DNA from: Colwellia sp. MB3u-45
Lineage (GTDB): Bacteria > Pseudomonadota > Gammaproteobacteria > Enterobacterales > Alteromonadaceae
DNA length: 64,000 nt
Direction: 5' to 3'
Assembly: GCF_014077005.1 (NCBI RefSeq)
Contig: NZ_JACGVC010000047.1
Coordinates: 1 to 64,000 of the forward strand
Below are positions 17,816 to 25,181 of the stretch, one piece after another. The position numbers were made by a program, and so were the translations under genes. Position 1 is the first letter of the stretch. The number at the start of each line of letters is the position of its first letter. The notes below the pieces were generated by a model, which worked only from the letters and a program-made list of their open reading frames with translations, was not told where the DNA came from and made no database searches.

Positions 17816-18145
17816 GTGTCACGAAAAATTCCCGACAAATGGCAATCATCCGTAAAAGCGGTCAAAGCAGTGCAAGTTGCTTTTGATATGGATGAGAAAA
17901 TTCAACTCGCCATTAGAAAGCAAGCGTTAGAGGCTGGTATCAGCCCGTCAGAGCAAATTCGAGACATTCTGGGCTTACCGATAAATAAGCGCCCTAAACG
18001 TCCAAGATTAACCGTAAGCTTGTCAGCTGACGATTATGCCTTACTGGCTGAAAAATATGCTTTATCATCAGAACAGCAACTTGAAATTAAGAAAAAATTA
18101 ATGGATGATTTAATTAATTATGTCAATAATAGCCTTATTGACTAA
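17816..18145 (+). CDS. Tandem ribbon-helix-helix protein, candidate regulator of the cluster
   Basis: 109 residues, basic, beginning at a GTG with GGGAG six bases before it. Two segments fit the ribbon-helix-helix pattern of MetJ/Arc/CopG proteins. The first has strand VQVAFDMD (19-26) and helices EKIQLAIRKQALEAG and SPSEQIRDILG (27-53). The second has strand RLTVSLSAD (64-72) and helices to about residue 105. The first contains the hydrophobic core and the G-x-S-x-S-E-x-IR turn typical of DNA-binding members. A basic linker (NKRPKRPR) joins them. RHH proteins usually bind short palindromes near their own operon, and three GACATA-N-TATGTC palindromes are present here. DNA binding is inferred. 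I know no E. coli equivalent in the yjf cluster. Confidence 0.6.
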   Translation: MSRKIPDKWQSSVKAVKAVQVAFDMDEKIQLAIRKQALEAGISPSEQIRDILGLPINKRPKRPRLTVSLSADDYALLAEKYALSSEQQLEIKKKLMDDLINYVNNSLID

Positions 18146-18211
18146 AGCCGAGCTAAGTTTACCCCGATTAACTTGTTTCATAAAAGCCCATAGATAATGT
18201 AAGAGATTAAA

Positions 18212-18694
18212 ATGATAGTCGTTCAAAAAGCAATGGAGAAAACTAATTTATACCGTGTTGATGACTTCGGCATAAAAAATTACAACTACGGCTTTATTGG
18301 CATTGCCTCTTTCCTCTTATTTTTAACCTTAAACTTATCCTTGGGCTATATTACCTATCAAGCTGAGTATGGGCTTGAAGGCTCAAACATAAAAAGCTAT
18401 AGCGATGCTATTTGGCTAATGGTGATGTCTTCTACCACGATTGGTTTTGGTGACGTTTACCCCATCACTTTTATTGGTCGAGCGTCTGTTTTTATTATGT
18501 TTATACTCGGCGTAGGTATACTGGGTGCTATGGGGGCGATGTTTATCAACAAAATATTTGGTTTTGCCGATACCAACATTAAAAACAGAGAGCTGAGAAT
18601 GCAAAATGCTCAAATTATTACTCAAAATACCGCCATCACTGAAAAGCTAACGCAATTAGAAGAAAAACTTGAGTTATTAGCTAAAAAGCTTTAA
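18212..18694 (+). CDS. Two-transmembrane potassium channel
   Basis: 160 residues. A first membrane helix (about 28-50), a pore loop with the selectivity-filter sequence TTIGFGD (75-81), a second helix (about 87-112) and a C-terminal coiled coil (about 125-160) make a minimal K+ channel of the ion-channel-2 family. No RCK domain is present. It follows the RHH gene by 66 bp. Such a channel is a recurrent partner of PspA/DUF350/SpeE-like clusters and could respond to membrane potential or polyamine block; the latter is speculation. An alternative start is the ATG at 18230. Confidence 0.85.
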   Translation: MIVVQKAMEKTNLYRVDDFGIKNYNYGFIGIASFLLFLTLNLSLGYITYQAEYGLEGSNIKSYSDAIWLMVMSSTTIGFGDVYPITFIGRASVFIMFILGVGILGAMGAMFINKIFGFADTNIKNRELRMQNAQIITQNTAITEKLTQLEEKLELLAKKL

Positions 18695-19292
18695 TAATTT
18701 ACGCTAAGTTTAAGGCTAAAGCCTTTAAAAAATCTCATTTCCGCTATAATTTTCGCGTATCCACCGCTTAATTATCACCATAAAGAAGTTGACCAGACCA
18801 AGGTTAAGCTAGAGTTATGACCGTAAATATTGAGTTAGCCCGTGGCTGATAAATTAATTTTTCAACAGCTTGCCCTTATCTACCCTCCACTTTATTTTTA
18901 GGGCTAATAGCCCGTTAAACTTGATAACGACCTGATAACGACTTGATAACGACCAGTGTAGACTTAAAAAAATTAGCGTTGCATAATCCCCTTACCTGCT
19001 GCCACTAAAACAAAACATGATTAAACACACCTCTGACTAAACAAGAAAAACGATCATAAAAACTACCGTGAAAATATTAACCCATTGTTTTATAATAACT
19101 TATAAGCTTATACATCCTATTAACCATTACGTGGAATTTTTATCTCAATAATGCTAATCAAGATTTTAACCGTTAAATTAATTTGATAAAAAAATTTGAT
19201 TAATAACCGCAAAATAATTCACTTTCCAATTTTAAATTAACGGCCCATTATCAGCTTGAAAACACAAATATGATTTTTTATAAGGTAAAGAA
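18695..19292. other. Gene-free interval with no recognised function
   Basis: About 600 AT-rich bases with no credible reading frame. It holds an AAGGC/GCCTT hairpin at 18714-18727, a TATAAT at 18745-18750 without a clear -35, a 13-bp palindrome GGGCTAATAGCCC at 18901-18913 and an 11-bp tandem repeat (18922-18953). A regulatory RNA is possible but unsupported. Confidence 0.5.
18922..18953. repeat. Three tandem copies of TGATAACGAC, period 11
   Basis: Copies begin at 18922, 18933 and 18944. The period of 11 bases is close to one helical turn, so it could be a set of direct protein-binding sites or simple slippage. Confidence 0.7.
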
Positions 19293-19517
19293 ATGAACAT
19301 TGATACATATGCAGATACTGATATAGATGTTGATGATGATTCAAATTTTGATACGGGTATTGCTAGTTTTGAAATTGACTCTGGCTCAACCAATAAAAAA
19401 GCAATTAGAAAAACGGCAAAACAAAATTATCAAATAAGACAAAGATTAGATTCATTAAATGAAAAAAGATTTCTTGATAGAGAGCTTAATTCTTTAAGTG
19501 ACTATTGGGACATGTAA
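19293..19517 (+). CDS. Small acidic/basic cytosolic protein (possibly PA3496-like)
   Basis: 74 residues with AAGG seven bases before the ATG. The N-terminal third is extremely acidic (TDIDVDDDSNFD). The C-terminal half is basic and helical (RKTAKQNYQIRQRLDSLNEK, ending LSDYWDM). The layout resembles the PA3496 family of putative envelope-integrity proteins, which end in a short charged helix and an aromatic/acidic tail, but I am not certain. It precedes a small secreted protein by 22 bp and may share its transcript. Confidence 0.55.
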   Translation: MNIDTYADTDIDVDDDSNFDTGIASFEIDSGSTNKKAIRKTAKQNYQIRQRLDSLNEKRFLDRELNSLSDYWDM

Positions 19518-19539
19518 TGAAACATCAACGAGATTCAAT

Positions 19540-19791
19540 ATGAAAAAATTAATTTTAGCATTCGCTGTACTAGCATTAACGTCAACTGCAGCATTTGGCC
19601 AAGAAGATGAAACCGAATTAATGGCAGCCCCTTCAGAATATGTCGTCAGCCTTTTAGCAGAATGTAAAAATGACGCTGTAGAAGATGAAATTACTACATC
19701 AGACATGAACAGTTACTTATTAAACTGTATCAATGATGAGCTAGAAGCTAGCTATTATATGGCGATTAAAGTTCTACCTGAAGAGAACTGA
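19540..19791 (+). CDS. Small exported protein of unknown function
   Basis: The frame is open from 19498, but the real start is the ATG at 19540, which begins a textbook signal peptide (MKKLILAFAVLALTSTAAFG, cleaved before QEDETE). The mature part is about 62 residues, acidic, with two cysteines (in LLAECKND and LLNCIND) that could form a disulfide. I recognise no family; similar short secreted proteins with two Cys are common in Alteromonadales. It overlaps nothing and is followed by a large inverted repeat. Confidence 0.65.
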   Translation: MKKLILAFAVLALTSTAAFGQEDETELMAAPSEYVVSLLAECKNDAVEDEITTSDMNSYLLNCINDELEASYYMAIKVLPEEN

Positions 19792-19829
19792 AATTCATAA
19801 TTTATGATTTAGAGTCTTTAACGTTAAGT

Positions 19830-19879
19830 CACTCAAATTACTTAGGCCATTTAATATAGTGGGTTGGTTAATTTGAGTG
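19830..19879. repeat. 11-bp perfect inverted repeat, 28-base loop
   Basis: The arms CACTCAAATTA (19830-19840) and TAATTTGAGTG (19869-19879) can be extended by AAG/CTT across a small internal loop. It lies 39 bp after the small secreted-protein gene. It could be an mRNA 3' hairpin or part of a small RNA that ends at the terminator at 20063-20091. Confidence 0.6.
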
Positions 19880-20062
19880 TGCTTATTTAATCAAATTCGT
19901 ATTACTTCTCTCGATACTAAATTATTCACTTCAACTGCTGTTAGCTCATAGCCGTTTATCACCTTTGGTCACTAGCGTGTCACTTAGTACAACTAATTCA
20001 AGCTAACACTCACCATCTTGCCACTGCCCTGCATAAAGCCGACATAAGTAAAATAATGTATA

Positions 20063-20091
20063 AATGCTGAGCAAGGCTAGCATTTTTTTTT
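20063..20091 (+). terminator. Orphan rho-independent terminator
   Basis: The arms AATGCT and AGCATT, with an inner AGC/GCT extension, are followed by eight or nine T residues. The nearest upstream plus-strand gene ends 270 bp away, so the terminator either ends a long 3' tail or a small RNA. The rest of 19792-20300 shows no gene. Confidence 0.75.
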
Positions 20092-20300
20092 CGCTATTGA
20101 TTAGCGTAAAATTGTATTTTTTGAAACAATGAATTCGCCACACTGTAATCACCACCATTAATATCTCCATCATCAACTTTATTATAATATTTGATTAATG
20201 ATAAAGGGTTTGCTTAACTCGAACGATTACATTAGATTGACTAAGATGCAATCGATCAGCACTAATGGATGTTAAGCTCATAAATAAGGATTAAATTAGC

Positions 20301-21107
20301 TTGCTAGATACAAATAATGTACTTATTAGAAATAATGTTAAATTAATTGGCCAAGGCAGTAAAACCCTGTTTCTTGCCCATGGATTTGGCTGCGATCAAA
20401 ATATGTGGCGCTTTTTAACGCCAGAATTGTCCAAGCACTTCACTATTGTATTATTTGATTATGTTGGCTCAGGTGCTTCTGATATATCTCAATACAGTAA
20501 AAGACGTTACAGTAAACTTGAAGGATATGCTGACGATATTATAGAAATCTGTGACACTTTAGAACTATCTGATGCTACTTTCATCGGACACTCAGTCAGC
20601 TGTATGATTGGTGGCATTGTTAGCATCCAACGACCTGAGTTATTCTCTAAGTTAATAATGATCTGTCCTACGCCCTGTTTTTTAAATTTTCCTCCTGAAT
20701 ATTTTGGTGGTTTTGATAAAGAAGATCTAAAAGAATTATTAAACCTTATGGATAAAAACTATATCGGCTGGGCTCATTATTTGGCACCATTAGTGATGGG
20801 TACAGCTAATTCAGATGATCTTATTGGCGAGCTATCGGGCAGCTTTTGTTCTACCGACCCTGTTATTGCCAGAAATTTTGCTGAAGTAACATTTTTATCC
20901 GATTATCGTTATCTTTTAAAAGCGATTAAACCGCCATCATTAATTTTACAAAGTGAAAATGACGCACTCGCTGCAGTCTCTGTTGGTGAGTTCATGGCTC
21001 GTGAAATGCCTGATAGTCACCTTAAAGTGATAGCCGCTAATGGCCATTGCCTACACATGACTCATCCTGAAGCTATTATGAATTCGATAATAGAATATGC
21101 GAAGTAA
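20301..21107 (+). CDS. RsbQ-like alpha/beta hydrolase, partner of the following PAS-GGDEF protein
   Basis: 268 residues very close in pattern to Bacillus RsbQ, the hydrolase that activates the PAS-containing phosphatase RsbP; plant KAI2 and D14 receptors share the fold. HGFGCDQNMWRFLTPEL, then FDYVGSGASD, the nucleophile elbow GHSVS (Ser98), Asp221 (SENDALA) and His249 (NGHCLHMTHPE) give an intact triad. Also conserved are PPEYFGGF, NYIGWAHYLAP and FCSTDPVIARNFA. The start is TTG at 20301, preceded by AAGGA; no in-frame ATG fits better, and the N-terminus aligns with RsbQ. It ends 5 bp before a PAS-GGDEF gene, so a two-gene signalling unit is likely. The ligand or substrate is unknown. Confidence 0.88.
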   Translation: MLDTNNVLIRNNVKLIGQGSKTLFLAHGFGCDQNMWRFLTPELSKHFTIVLFDYVGSGASDISQYSKRRYSKLEGYADDIIEICDTLELSDATFIGHSVSCMIGGIVSIQRPELFSKLIMICPTPCFLNFPPEYFGGFDKEDLKELLNLMDKNYIGWAHYLAPLVMGTANSDDLIGELSGSFCSTDPVIARNFAEVTFLSDYRYLLKAIKPPSLILQSENDALAAVSVGEFMAREMPDSHLKVIAANGHCLHMTHPEAIMNSIIEYAK

Positions 21108-21112
21108 TTAAA

Positions 21113-22030
21113 GTGGGGGAAAATAACATTGAGAATAACAGGGGATTAAATTACTCTCTTGATAGCTTTCCATGTGGTGCTTTAGTCACTAATTCCGCAA
21201 GAGTTATTACCTATATCAATTCATACTTTACCAAGCAACTATTGTGGCAGCCTAATGATCTTATTGGTAAAAGTGTGGATGTTCTGTTTACTCAATCTTC
21301 AAGAATATTTTTTCAAAGTTATTTAATTCCGACACTTTTACACGAAAAAATGTGTGAGGAAATGCAGCTCATTATATTTCATGCAGATGGACAACGTATT
21401 CCTATCACAGTGAATGCTAGTTTGAGTGCTGATGGTTGTATTTATTGGAGTTTATTCAATGCATCTAAACGAAATGAACTCTATGATGAGCTGATAAAAA
21501 CCAGAGAAACACTTGAGATACAAGCTGAGGAATTGAAATTACTGGCCTCAACTGATGAGTTAACCGAGTTATTAAATAGAAGAGAAATGAAATTTCGCAG
21601 TAGCTTAATGTTAGAACAAGCAGCAAGATCTCATTACTCAGTAAGTTTATTAATGCTAGATGTCGATCATTTTAAAAAAATAAATGACACCATGGGCCAT
21701 TTAGAAGGTGACCGAGTACTAAAAAAACTCGGGCAGTTATTAAAAGGATTTGGCCGAAAAACAGATCTTATCTCCCGTTTTGGCGGAGAAGAATTTTTGA
21801 TCATGTTACCAGATACCAACAAAAGTGATACCTTATTACTATGCAGTAAACTACATAAGTTAATCGCTGAAATTAAAGTCGGCGACAGTTCGCTGACCGT
21901 AAGTATTGGCGTGAGCATTTGTGATGAGCAAATATCATTTATCGATTTATTTACTCAAGCGGATAATGCGGTATATAAAGCGAAATCGCGGGGAAGAAAT
22001 AGAACCGAAGTTCATCTAAACAATAGTTAA
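21113..22030 (+). CDS. PAS-GGDEF diguanylate cyclase
   Basis: 305 residues starting with GTG at 21113; I see no ATG in frame near the start. An N-terminal PAS domain (about 12-118) reads SFPCGALVTNSARVITYIN and LIGKSVDVLF. A short coiled-coil linker (about 120-145) leads to a GGDEF domain (about 146-303). The active-site motif is GGEEF at 224-228, and an RxxD inhibitory site (RKTD, 215-218) sits five residues before it. STDELTELLNRREM and DVDHFKKINDTMGH confirm the domain. It should make c-di-GMP with product inhibition. Coupling to the RsbQ-like gene suggests that the hydrolase feeds or gates the PAS domain, as RsbQ does for RsbP in Bacillus. Confidence 0.9.
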   Translation: MGENNIENNRGLNYSLDSFPCGALVTNSARVITYINSYFTKQLLWQPNDLIGKSVDVLFTQSSRIFFQSYLIPTLLHEKMCEEMQLIIFHADGQRIPITVNASLSADGCIYWSLFNASKRNELYDELIKTRETLEIQAEELKLLASTDELTELLNRREMKFRSSLMLEQAARSHYSVSLLMLDVDHFKKINDTMGHLEGDRVLKKLGQLLKGFGRKTDLISRFGGEEFLIMLPDTNKSDTLLLCSKLHKLIAEIKVGDSSLTVSIGVSICDEQISFIDLFTQADNAVYKAKSRGRNRTEVHLNNS

Positions 22031-22051
22031 ACAATAGCTAAACAATAGCTA
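22019..22051. repeat. Three tandem copies of an 11-bp unit across a stop codon
   Basis: AACAATAGTTA, AACAATAGCTA, AACAATAGCTA in direct succession. The first copy contains most of the stop codon region of the PAS-GGDEF gene. It probably arose by slippage. Confidence 0.75.
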
Positions 22052-22213
22052 AAGACATCAATGCTTGAGCTAAATCTCAAATACCTCAGATCAATGATGT
22101 GATAACAAGTATTTAAAATTCGCCACTTCCCTATTTAAACACTCGCTGCCTTTGTAACTTTCGCGCAATAATAACCAGCACAATGCGTGTTAGTGGTTAC
22201 CCTGATGTCTGAG

Positions 22214-22465
22214 TTATTTAAACCAAACTTTACCACCAATAAATTTATAAGCAGGTAAACCGCGGATCAAAGTATCTCGGGCAAAAGGTTTATAGCATTT
22301 TGGGCAAAGACAAGGTTCAACGGTATAATCTTGGCTGATCCGTTCTTTAAAGCTTTTTACTAAGGCTCCTTTGCCGCCCTTTCGGTATTTAAATAACAAG
22401 GTATTACAGCCCACACAAAAAATATCGATGGTTTTTGTTGGGCCTTTTTTATTCGGTTTTGCCAT
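22214..22465 (-). CDS. Small zinc-ribbon protein of unknown function
   Basis: 83 residues, basic (pI clearly high), with four or more cysteines placed as a zinc ribbon: FCVGCNTLLFKYRKGG near residue 16 and CLCPKCYKPFARD near residue 53. The ends are Lys-rich (MAKPNKKGPTK). The combination suggests nucleic-acid or ribosome contact, but I know no assigned function. It is a lone gene, divergent in position from the PAS-GGDEF gene (tail to tail). Confidence 0.75.
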   Translation of the reverse strand: MAKPNKKGPTKTIDIFCVGCNTLLFKYRKGGKGALVKSFKERISQDYTVEPCLCPKCYKPFARDTLIRGLPAYKFIGGKVWFK

Positions 22466-23005
22466 AAATTATGTCAGCGTACTTAGTCATTTTTAGTCTG
22501 TAAATCACATGAATATTTCATGCTAATGGTTATATTTTATAACAATAAAAAGCTACTATCTAAACTTAATAAGCTAGTTAGCTCACCATAACAGAAATGA
22601 GCCTGTTTTATACCTGCGCCACATAATTACCTAATAGCCTTTTGTATCAAGCGACTTACAGATAAATAGCAGATGTCAAATCAATGCCCTTTTATTCTGG
22701 TCAATTCCCATTAACTTAAGCTAGCTCAATTGAACCAGAGTACAAGAGTAAAAAAGTACCGCCTGCGCTTTCCATCGCTGGCGGTTTGTAGGTTAACCCC
22801 AAAATAAATCATCATTATTTGCAGATACCCTCAAGGCTGAATAACCTCAAATATTAAACCAAAACTGCGCAATGGCTTTTATCAGTAAGCGCTTGCTCAT
22901 TGAGAAAATAAACGCTAGCGTAAAGTATAAATATTATTTTACCCTTTAATATAACCTTCAAACCTAGATAGCATTTTTATACTGGGTTATAGACAGGAAC
23001 AAGAC
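22466..23005. other. Gene-free interval with an isolated GC-rich hairpin
   Basis: 540 bases with no credible gene. One hairpin stands out at 22758-22785: arms ACCGCC and GGCGGT with inner GCG/CGC across a T-T mismatch. On the minus strand it is followed by ACTTTTTTAC, so it could terminate transcription running leftwards, although no minus-strand gene lies to its right. The final 100 bases should hold the promoter of the M24 peptidase gene. Confidence 0.5.
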
Positions 23006-24334
23006 ATGAACATCAGTAAAAGAACTTTTTTAAAAGCCAGTGGTGCAAGTATTGCCACCCTGTCTATTGCTGGACAAACCCTGACGTCATCGGCCCTTGC
23101 CGCTAGCCTAAATCAGCCTGATAACAAAGGCCAAAAGCAAGACCAAAGAGCAGCACTTAAATCGATTACAGGTACGGTAACAGGCATTAATCCAGTCGAG
23201 CGATTGGAGCGTATAGCCAAAGCACAAAAATTAATGCAACAACTTGAAATATCAGCCTTGATACTTGAACCCGGCGCCGCGATGGATTATTTCTCAGGTA
23301 TACAATGGCGGCGCAGTGAACGTGTAACGGCGGTTATTATCCCACGTGAAGGTAAAATTTCTGTTGTTTGTCCTTTTTTTGAAGCGCCAAGCGTACGCGA
23401 GAGTTTAGCGGTTGGTGATGACATTCGTGTTTGGCAAGAGCATGAAAGTCCATTCGTTTTAATTAAACAAATATTAAAAGACTCAGGATTAAATAAAGGC
23501 AAAGTCGCCTTTGAAAATTCAGTGCGTTATTTTGTTATGAGTGGCGTTATGGCCCAACTTTCTACTATGCAGCATGTCAGTGCCGAGCCAGTAACGCTTG
23601 GTTGTCGTATGTATAAAAGCCAACATGAGCTTGAGTTAATGCACAAAGCCAATGAAGTGACTTTACTTGCCTACGCTCATGTTTTCGCTCAGCTAAAAAT
23701 TGGCATGAGCCAAAGCGATGTAAAATCATTAATGCACACAGCCCAAGGGCAATTAGGCGGTAAAGGCGCATGGAATATGGCGCTATTTAATCAAGCCAGT
23801 GCTTACCCGCATGGCACTAAACAAAAGCAAATACTAACTGAAGGTTCGGTGGTATTAATGGATTGCGGCTGCAATGTTCATGGTTATCAATCTGATATCA
23901 GTCGTACTTTTGTTTTTGGTGAAGCAAGTAAGCGCCAGCGTGAGGTTTGGCAAACGGTTAGACAAGGTCAAGAAATTGCCTTTGAACAAGCAAAAATTGG
24001 TACACAAGCGGGCTTAGTTGACGATGCTGTGCGTAAATTTTATCAAAGCAAAGGTTTTGGTCCTGGCTATAAATTGCCCGGATTGTCGCACAGAACCGGG
24101 CACGGTATCGGCATGGAAGGACATGAAAGTGTCAACTTTGTTCATGGCGAAACTGAACGTTTAAAACCAGGCATGTGTTTTTCTAATGAGCCAGGTATTT
24201 ATATTCAAGGTGAATTTGGTGTACGACTTGAAGACTGTATTTACCTAACCCAAAATGGCCCACAATGGTTTACTATGCCGCCAGCATCTTTGGACGATCC
24301 AATTGGAAAGTTAATTCAGCTGCAAACGCTTTAG
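23006..24334 (+). CDS. Exported M24 family peptidase (Xaa-Pro aminopeptidase-like)
   Basis: 442 residues. The start NISKRTFLKASGASIATLSI followed by AGQTLTSSALA is a twin-arginine-like signal (KR in place of RR), so export in folded, metal-loaded form is likely. A creatinase/prolidase N-terminal domain (about 60-190) precedes the pita-bread domain (about 200-425). Metal ligands are visible: VLMDCGCNVHGYQSDISRTF (two Asp), HRTGHGIGMEGHE (His), FSNEPGIYI (Glu) and GVRLEDCIYL (Glu). It should cleave peptides with proline at the second position in the periplasm. It is a lone gene; the TetR gene follows 125 bp downstream with its own operator. Confidence 0.88.
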   Translation: MNISKRTFLKASGASIATLSIAGQTLTSSALAASLNQPDNKGQKQDQRAALKSITGTVTGINPVERLERIAKAQKLMQQLEISALILEPGAAMDYFSGIQWRRSERVTAVIIPREGKISVVCPFFEAPSVRESLAVGDDIRVWQEHESPFVLIKQILKDSGLNKGKVAFENSVRYFVMSGVMAQLSTMQHVSAEPVTLGCRMYKSQHELELMHKANEVTLLAYAHVFAQLKIGMSQSDVKSLMHTAQGQLGGKGAWNMALFNQASAYPHGTKQKQILTEGSVVLMDCGCNVHGYQSDISRTFVFGEASKRQREVWQTVRQGQEIAFEQAKIGTQAGLVDDAVRKFYQSKGFGPGYKLPGLSHRTGHGIGMEGHESVNFVHGETERLKPGMCFSNEPGIYIQGEFGVRLEDCIYLTQNGPQWFTMPPASLDDPIGKLIQLQTL

Positions 24335-24397
24335 CTTTTACTCTATCAATATGGCTAGCAACCATTGCAATACATGGTTTTCACACTTTATCTTTGC

Positions 24398-24417
24398 AAC
24401 CGACCTGTCGGTCGGTT
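24398..24417. promoter_or_regulatory. TetR-type operator before the TetR gene
   Basis: A 20-bp palindrome with 8-bp arms AACCGACC and GGTCGGTT around TGTC, 43 bp before the regulator's ATG. It resembles AcrR/TetR-class operators and shares GGTCGGT with the site at 25117-25138, so autoregulation is likely. Confidence 0.75.
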
Positions 24418-24459
24418 AAACTAGGGCTATTATGTTGTAAGATATTTTAAGGTAAGCCC

Positions 24460-25044
24460 ATGAGAGACCCAGAGCAAACCCGCCAAAAAATACTAGAAGT
24501 TAGCGCTGATGAAATTCATCGAAAGGGTTTCAACGCCACTAGCTTGTCTTGTATTTTAGCTCGCTGTGAAATATCTAAAGGGGCGTTATATCATCATTTT
24601 GCTAATAAAATGGAACTTGGCTATGCGGTATTTGAGGAAGTTTATGCCCCCGCTTTTATTGCGCTTTGGCAACCGCCCGTAGAAGCTGAAGATCCCATTC
24701 AAGGCTTATCTGATTTTTTCAGTTCAATGTCTAAAGAGATGAGTTGTGATGAACTAGTCTGTGGATGCCCTTTAAACAACCTCTGTCAGGAAATGTCAGG
24801 CGTAGATGAAGGCTTTCGTATTCGCATACTGGCGATGCAACAACAGTTAAACTTATTAATTGCCACTAACCTATCGCGGGTTAGCAGCCAGTTACAACCA
24901 GGCCTTGATTTTAGCCAGATCGCTTACTTTATTGTCTCAACCTTTCATGGCTCTTCCAGTTTAAGTAAAAGCTCATTAAACAAAGAGCTGTTTGACAAAG
25001 TCATCAAAGAGCTTTGCCGATACATGGGCCAATTAAAACGTTAA
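24460..25044 (+). CDS. TetR/AcrR family transcriptional regulator
   Basis: 194 residues. An N-terminal TetR helix-turn-helix (about 6-60) reads TRQKILEVSADEIHRKGFNA, then LARCEISKGALYHHFANKMEL. The C-terminal ligand domain (70-190) contains four cysteines clustered around DELVCGCPLNNLCQE, a feature of the C-terminal domain seen in some TetR regulators and possibly redox- or metal-sensitive. Palindromic operators precede this gene and the next one, an MlaC-like gene 137 bp downstream. The simplest model is a repressor that controls itself and the MlaC-like gene. The ligand is unknown. Confidence 0.88.
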   Translation: MRDPEQTRQKILEVSADEIHRKGFNATSLSCILARCEISKGALYHHFANKMELGYAVFEEVYAPAFIALWQPPVEAEDPIQGLSDFFSSMSKEMSCDELVCGCPLNNLCQEMSGVDEGFRIRILAMQQQLNLLIATNLSRVSSQLQPGLDFSQIAYFIVSTFHGSSSLSKSSLNKELFDKVIKELCRYMGQLKR

Positions 25045-25113
25045 TGCTAAATTAACGCCTCACTGAGTTAACATTTCTTAACACTTTATCTTCTATCTTA
25101 AGCCTAAAAAGCA

Positions 25114-25143
25114 TTTACATACCGCGCGGTCGGTATGTATAAT
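25114..25143 (+). promoter_or_regulatory. Promoter with overlapping TetR-type operator before the MlaC-like gene
   Basis: -35 TTTACA (25114-25119), an 18-bp spacer and -10 TATAAT (25138-25143). A palindrome with arms ACATACCG (25117-25124) and CGGTATGT (25131-25138) fills the spacer, the classical place for TetR repression. The gene start is 38 bp beyond the -10. Confidence 0.75.
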
Positions 25144-25181
25144 AGCTGCAATTAAAATTAACTATATCTTACAGGGTCATC

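Noticed and set aside
18695-19292. tRNA or structured RNA in the long gap after the K+ channel gene
   Set aside because: No cloverleaf, CCA end or clear terminator could be built; only small palindromes and a short tandem repeat are present.
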